Of a DNA stretch of 10,153 bases, positions 6,300 to 10,153 are shown piece by piece (position 1 is the stretch's first letter; the number at the start of each line of letters is the position of its first letter). Below the pieces are notes generated by a model. It saw only the letters and a list, made by a program, of their open reading frames with translations, was not told the DNA's origin and made no database searches. Location: NCBI RefSeq assembly GCF_019649055.1, contig NW_026570752.1, forward strand, positions 1-10,153, in the 5' to 3' direction. The stretch is from Paramacrobiotus metropolitanus (taxonomy: Eukaryota; Tardigrada; Eutardigrada; Parachela; Macrobiotidae). The position numbers were made by a program, and so were the translations under genes.

Positions 6300-9274
6300 T
6301 CATCGTAAAAGAAAATTCTACCCTGAAACCTGACGTAAAAATTTCTAGCCGGTTACGTCATGCTTGTACAGTTAAGGTCCGTTACTCCAATGTAAGAAGT
6401 GTTAACAAAAAAGACAGCGAAATAAAATTTTTTTGTTCCGAAGCGGATATTATTGGTCTAACTGAGACTTGGGACGTTGATGAATTTGTTGATGAAAAGT
6501 TCGCGGATCTTCGTTCTTTTAACGTTTTCAGGAAGAAGCGATTCGGGAAAATAGGTGGTGGAGTTGCATTAATTGTTCGACAAAACCTTAGACCTTTTAG
6601 ATTAACAGAACTGGAAACGGATACTCTTGAAGCAATTTTTGTTAAAATTTCTGCCATTGACAGAATTGTGATGTGTGTGTACATTTCTCCTGAGAAAGTT
6701 CAATCAACAATTCCGATCCTGTTACAACATCTTGAAGAAAAAATTCCAGTTGCTGACATGTCTAAATTAATAATTATTGGCGATTTTAATTTGCCAGGCA
6801 TTGACTGGCTGAATATGAAAGGTCAGTCACAGGTTGGCGACGATTTTATATTTTTTTTAAAAGAATTTTCTTTAAGCCAAATAATTAATTTCCCAACTCG
6901 TGAAAAAAACTGTTTAGATTTATGCATGCTTTCCCCTAAGACGTGCGTGGCATATGTGAAGCCAATTAATCCACCGTCGGTCAAATGCGATCATATCGCC
7001 TTTGAACTCTCCATTTCAGTGAAACGTACAAAGTCTACACCATATATGCCGCCGAGTTGGCATATCTCAAATGCCGATGTACAAAGTTTTATAAATGATT
7101 TAAGTGGGGTAAACTGGGTTGACCTTTTGAAATCTTCGAGTACCAACAACCGTGTAGAAACGTTCGAAAAAGTATTTGTTGAAATTGCTGAACGATACTT
7201 TGTTTACAAAAGCAAAAAACTTCGCGGCCCTGTTCCCTATCCAATAAATATAAAAAAGTCTATTAAACGTAGAAATAAAGCTTTCAAAAATTATCGTGCT
7301 GTTATTACGAGTTCGGACGAAGCGCTAAAACGTCGCCTTAAAATGATATGGAAGAATTTGTCGAGAAAAGCTGAACGACTGATATGTAAATTTGAACGTA
7401 GTCGCTTGACTGACGCTGCTACAGCAAGTCGTAATAATCCTAAAAAGTTTTGGCGTTTCGTGAAGTCTACCAGTAATAAAATCGGTATCCCCCCGCTGAA
7501 GCTAAATGACAGAAGTTTTGTTTCTTCTGATTCCCAGAAAGCCTCTACTTTAAATCATGTTTATTCTGAGTCTCAGGGACCATGCAAGAGCCACTGTATA
7601 GGGTCAGGTTTAAATTTGCAGATAGAGAACAATGAGCCCGCCATAATAACGGAAAGCATGATTTATTACCATATTGCACGCTGTTCGTCCACATCTTCCA
7701 GTGGTCCTTTTAAAATCACTAATACCTTATTAAAATTAGCTGCTACAGCAATTATCAAGCCGTTAAAAATTGTTTTCGAAGGCGCTCTAAATGAAGGTTG
7801 TTTCCCAACAAAATGGAAGCAGTCTTTTATTGTCCCCATTCCGAAAAGCTCGAAAGACCATATGAATCCGAATAATTATCGCCCGATTTCCATGTTAAGC
7901 CCTTTATCAAAAATTTTTGAACGGTGCATAGACGAACATATTCGCGAATACCTAAAAAAACACCTTAAATTAACTGACCACCAGTTTGCTTATCGCGAGA
8001 AACGTTCGTGCGAACTGCAAAATTTTTGGTTAATTAAATCTGTTAGTGACTTTATCGAACGTGGTACCGATGTGCATGCCATTTTTCTTGATTGCTCGAA
8101 AGCATTTGACAAATGTGACCATGAAAAAATTCTGGAAGCACTGATCAAATTGGGAATCTGCAGTCAGGTAGTTCACATAATAGATGATTATTTACGAAAC
8201 CGTGTCCAGTGTGTTATTATAAATGGTAATGTTTCGGATTTTTTGAAGGTAACTAGTGGAGTCCCGCAGGGTTCTGTCTTAGGACCATGCTTGTTTATTT
8301 GCCTGCTAAATTTTCTTTCTTTTATTCTTACCCACGGCAGCGAACTATTAATTTTCGCCGACGATATCGCTATTTATCGCCCAATAATAACAGAAGGTGA
8401 TAAAAATGCGCTACAGGTGGATATCGGAAATGTAAAAAACTGGGCCAATGAGAATAAACTTTTCTTTAACGTTAGCAAAACCTTTCATGTCTGTTTCTCG
8501 AAGAAAAGGTCACTTACGAGTACGCATGAGTATGTTCTTGATGGTACTGCAATAGAGCGCTGTGAAAGTGTAAAGTATCTGGGTATCGTCGTAGACCGCT
8601 CATTAAAATGGAAGGAAAATACGGACGCTGTCGTTTCGAAATGCAGAAAAAGAATCCGTTGGATAAATTTTCTATTTAAAAGAATAAATTCTGCTGCCCG
8701 CATTCAGTTATTTAAATCCTTAGTGCTACCTGTCTTTGACTATTGTTGTTCTGTTGTCCCTCCCTTTCATAAAACCAGCCGAGATAAGCTTGACCAATGT
8801 ATGGAGCGATTTCTAAAAACCGTCCCTTTGGGCCATAGCGACTTTAAAGGTCAATTAAAAGAGTTGAACTGGGACTGTTTCGAAGTTCGCAGGATGAAGA
8901 AATGTCTAATCCTCGCCTACAAATTAATATTTTGTCGCATCCCGCTTGGGGAGAGATTTTATCTTCCATATGAACACGATTCTGCTGGTTTTGTTTCTGT
9001 TGCAGGTAACACCCGATCCGTACATCGACTCCTGAATCATCCATATCCAATTCGTCCAGCCCCGACAGTGCTTTGCGGAACCTCGGTAATACCGACGCCG
9101 GAATCCCATATTCATGAAATCTGCGAGTTATGGAATGAAATAATCTTACCGAAAGAATCATATTCTTCAGTAAACACGTTCAAGAATGCCCTCGACAGAG
9201 TCACCTGGAGTAAACTGCAGTGGAGTAAGCTGCAGCGGACCAAGAAAAACTGGGATACCGACCTGTTGTACTAA
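6248..9274 (+). CDS. LINE ORF2: APE endonuclease and reverse transcriptase
   Basis: A 1008-codon open frame counted from just after the upstream TAG at 6245-6247. The APE-like endonuclease nicks target DNA; its active-site residues are visible as N48 (YSNVRS), E73 (LTETW), D179/N181 (GDFN) and D248/H249. The usual Ser before that Asp-His pair is Cys. Reverse transcriptase motifs follow in order: FPTKWKQSFIVPIPK, NYRPISMLSPLSKIFE, LDCSKAFD (D615), SGVPQGSVLGP (from 670), FADD (703-706), and VKYLGIVVDRSLKW. The D of the usual INDLP stretch after box B is replaced (LLNFLSF). There is no RNase H domain. The first in-frame ATG (6671) lies inside the endonuclease and would remove N48 and E73, so translation from it would give a defective enzyme. 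The protein is more likely made by -1 frameshifting from ORF1. Confidence 0.9.
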   Translation, partial: LSKKRSKIPEPKKADPIIIVKENSTLKPDVKISSRLRHACTVKVRYSNVRSVNKKDSEIKFFCSEADIIGLTETWDVDEFVDEKFADLRSFNVFRKKRFGKIGGGVALIVRQNLRPFRLTELETDTLEAIFVKISAIDRIVMCVYISPEKVQSTIPILLQHLEEKIPVADMSKLIIIGDFNLPGIDWLNMKGQSQVGDDFIFFLKEFSLSQIINFPTREKNCLDLCMLSPKTCVAYVKPINPPSVKCDHIAFELSISVKRTKSTPYMPPSWHISNADVQSFINDLSGVNWVDLLKSSSTNNRVETFEKVFVEIAERYFVYKSKKLRGPVPYPINIKKSIKRRNKAFKNYRAVITSSDEALKRRLKMIWKNLSRKAERLICKFERSRLTDAATASRNNPKKFWRFVKSTSNKIGIPPLKLNDRSFVSSDSQKASTLNHVYSESQGPCKSHCIGSGLNLQIENNEPAIITESMIYYHIARCSSTSSSGPFKITNTLLKLAATAIIKPLKIVFEGALNEGCFPTKWKQSFIVPIPKSSKDHMNPNNYRPISMLSPLSKIFERCIDEHIREYLKKHLKLTDHQFAYREKRSCELQNFWLIKSVSDFIERGTDVHAIFLDCSKAFDKCDHEKILEALIKLGICSQVVHIIDDYLRNRVQCVIINGNVSDFLKVTSGVPQGSVLGPCLFICLLNFLSFILTHGSELLIFADDIAIYRPIITEGDKNALQVDIGNVKNWANENKLFFNVSKTFHVCFSKKRSLTSTHEYVLDGTAIERCESVKYLGIVVDRSLKWKENTDAVVSKCRKRIRWINFLFKRINSAARIQLFKSLVLPVFDYCCSVVPPFHKTSRDKLDQCMERFLKTVPLGHSDFKGQLKELNWDCFEVRRMKKCLILAYKLIFCRIPLGERFYLPYEHDSAGFVSVAGNTRSVHRLLNHPYPIRPAPTVLCGTSVIPTPESHIHEICELWNEIILPKESYSSVNTFKNALDRVTWSKLQWSKLQRTKKNWDTDLLY

Positions 9275-9514
9275 ATTTTAAATTGTGTAATATTTCTACT
9301 GACAACGAACGACTTTAGCGACTGCTTCCACTTTATTTTTGCATGTTTTTGTTTGCCGAAATATTAGCATCTAGCACGTAAACGTGTAATGACCTTTAAC
9401 AAATGTTAAAACTTCTTCTTTTTGATAATTTCAACTTTTGTTCCTTTTGTCTGGAGTGTCAAATGCTTTGAGGGGACCGTGTCCCGATGCATAAGACAAT
9501 AAATTCAAATTCAA
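9275..9514 (+). other. LINE 3' UTR with hairpin, AATAAA and ATTCAA tail
   Basis: The 3' UTR holds a 5-bp stem with 3-nt loop, gggac-cgt-gtccc (9473-9485). Thirteen bases later comes AATAAA (9498-9503), overlapping two ATTCAA units that end at 9514. CR1/L2/Jockey-group LINEs end in short tandem repeats rather than long poly(A), often just after a small hairpin that reverse transcriptase recognises. This fits that pattern and fixes the element's orientation. Confidence 0.75.
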
Positions 9515-9781
9515 CAACAGTAACAACGTCTAGTCGCTTAAGAATACATCGCTGAAATTAAATCTGTTTAAAAACTCCAAAACTTTAGAAAGCAGCGGCA
9601 GCAGCCACTTTCTGCTAAGAAAACTCAGATTCTTAAGGGGATCACTCACTAGCAGTAGAAAGCGTGTTTGGGAAAACGGGAATGGTTTGAAAACGATGAC
9701 CAGATATGTATTTTCACAACTTTGACTGAACGCAGAGAGGATTTAGCTACACAATGGTCTGACGCGATCCTCTCTGGCGTG
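9515..9781. other. Non-coding spacer rich in short inverted repeats
   Basis: No coding region is supported. Three nested or neighbouring inverted repeats are visible: cttaagaat at 9537-9545 with its complement at 9629-9637; agaaag/ctttct at 9587-9592 and 9608-9613; and agagaggat/atcctctct at 9734-9742 and 9767-9775. The last sits six bases before the fold-back element. Confidence 0.55.
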
Positions 9782-10153
9782 TGTCTAGACCAGGCTATTC
9801 ATCAAACAAAGAAAAAACTTTGAAACCAAAAGTTGAATGAGAAATTTCCTTTGTTTATAATGTATTACACATCGTGGTGCGTGTTTTCTTCTAGAAAGCT
9901 TATTACCGAAACTCCAATGTTGCTCAACAGATTGCTAGCACTCCGAATAACTGGAAAAAAACAGTTTTCGAAAAGGGTTTTTCGCGCTTTATTTGAAAAA
10001 TTTTGAACTTTTCTTTTACATGTTTCGGTATATAAGCTGTTCAGAAGAAAAAACACACAACATTTTACATCACATCATAAACAAAGAAACTTTCCCATTC
10101 AACTTTTGGTTTTAAAGTTTTTTCTTTGTTTGATGAATAGCTCGGTCTAGACA
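9782..10153. mobile_element. 372-bp fold-back (MITE-like) element, may run past the window
   Basis: Bases 9782-9863 are the reverse complement of 10072-10153 with seven mismatches in 82 positions. The similarity resumes further in: 9877-9912 pairs with 10022-10058, including ttaccgaaac/gtttcggtat, with a few mismatches and gaps. Nearly the whole unit could therefore fold into one long hairpin with a loop of about 110 nt. There is no transposase or other open frame, so it would be non-autonomous. The right end coincides with the window edge, so the true terminus and any target-site duplication cannot be seen. Confidence 0.82.

Larger units (their letters stand above)
4935..9514 (+). mobile_element. 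Full-length Jockey/CR1-group non-LTR retrotransposon (LINE)
   Basis: About 4.56 kb with every part expected of an autonomous APE-type LINE: an initiator-like 5' end (present twice), ORF1 with zinc knuckles, ORF2 with APE endonuclease and reverse transcriptase, no RNase H domain, and a 3' UTR ending in a hairpin, AATAAA and two ATTCAA units. Both frames are open throughout, so this copy may be young or still competent. The domain order and the absence of RNase H place it in the Jockey/CR1 superfamily; the exact clade needs a tree. I found no convincing target-site duplication. The only shared flank is cgtcta (4925-4930 and 9527-9532), which is too short to trust. Confidence 0.9.

Noticed and set aside
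6671-9274. ORF2 starting at the first in-frame ATG
   Set aside because: This would cut off the first third of the endonuclease including N48 and E73, while the upstream frame is open and clearly encodes that part.
1-10153. tRNA, rRNA, CRISPR array or bacterial operon signals
   Set aside because: I looked for cloverleaf-like blocks, regularly spaced repeats and ribosome binding sites before starts and saw none; the gene structure is eukaryotic.

Overview
The window looks like nuclear DNA from an invertebrate animal. It holds a split gene whose three GT-AG introns can be placed exactly from codon phase (60, 64 and 196 nt), an APE-type non-LTR retrotransposon, a decayed piece of a second retrotransposon family, and short hairpin elements. 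Nothing resembles bacterial operon structure. The very short introns suggest a compact-intron lineage, but I cannot name the species.

Layout: 1-411 has no gene. 412-538 is a 127-bp miniature hairpin element with perfect 28-bp inverted ends and a G-rich loop, followed at once by a 20-bp palindrome. 637-1540 (minus) is a broken fragment that reads as the C-terminal zinc knuckle and restriction-like endonuclease region of an R2-type (RLE) non-LTR retrotransposon, with two stops and two frameshifts. 1541-2508 has no recognisable gene. 2509-4688 (minus) is a four-exon gene of 619 codons resembling malate dehydrogenase 1B (MDH1B). It has a glutaredoxin-like N-terminus, then an MDH-like fold that seems to lack the nucleotide-binding glycine loop and the catalytic residues. 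4689-4934 is its upstream region.

4935-9514 (plus) is an apparently complete and open Jockey/CR1-group LINE. It has a duplicated 20-bp 5' end carrying an initiator-like sequence, ORF1 with three zinc knuckles, ORF2 with APE endonuclease and reverse transcriptase, a 3' hairpin, AATAAA and an ATTCAA tail. ORF2 has no ATG before its endonuclease domain. It overlaps ORF1 by 52 nt in the -1 frame, and a textbook A AAA AAC slippery heptamer sits in phase inside that overlap. The simplest reading is that ORF2 is made as an ORF1-ORF2 fusion by -1 ribosomal frameshifting.

9515-9781 is non-coding with several short inverted repeats. 9782-10153 is a large fold-back element with 82-bp arms about 91% identical, reaching the window edge.

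The LINE and the MDH1B-like gene are head to head. The element's start lies about 250 bp upstream of the gene's ATG, so the insertion sits in or near the host promoter.
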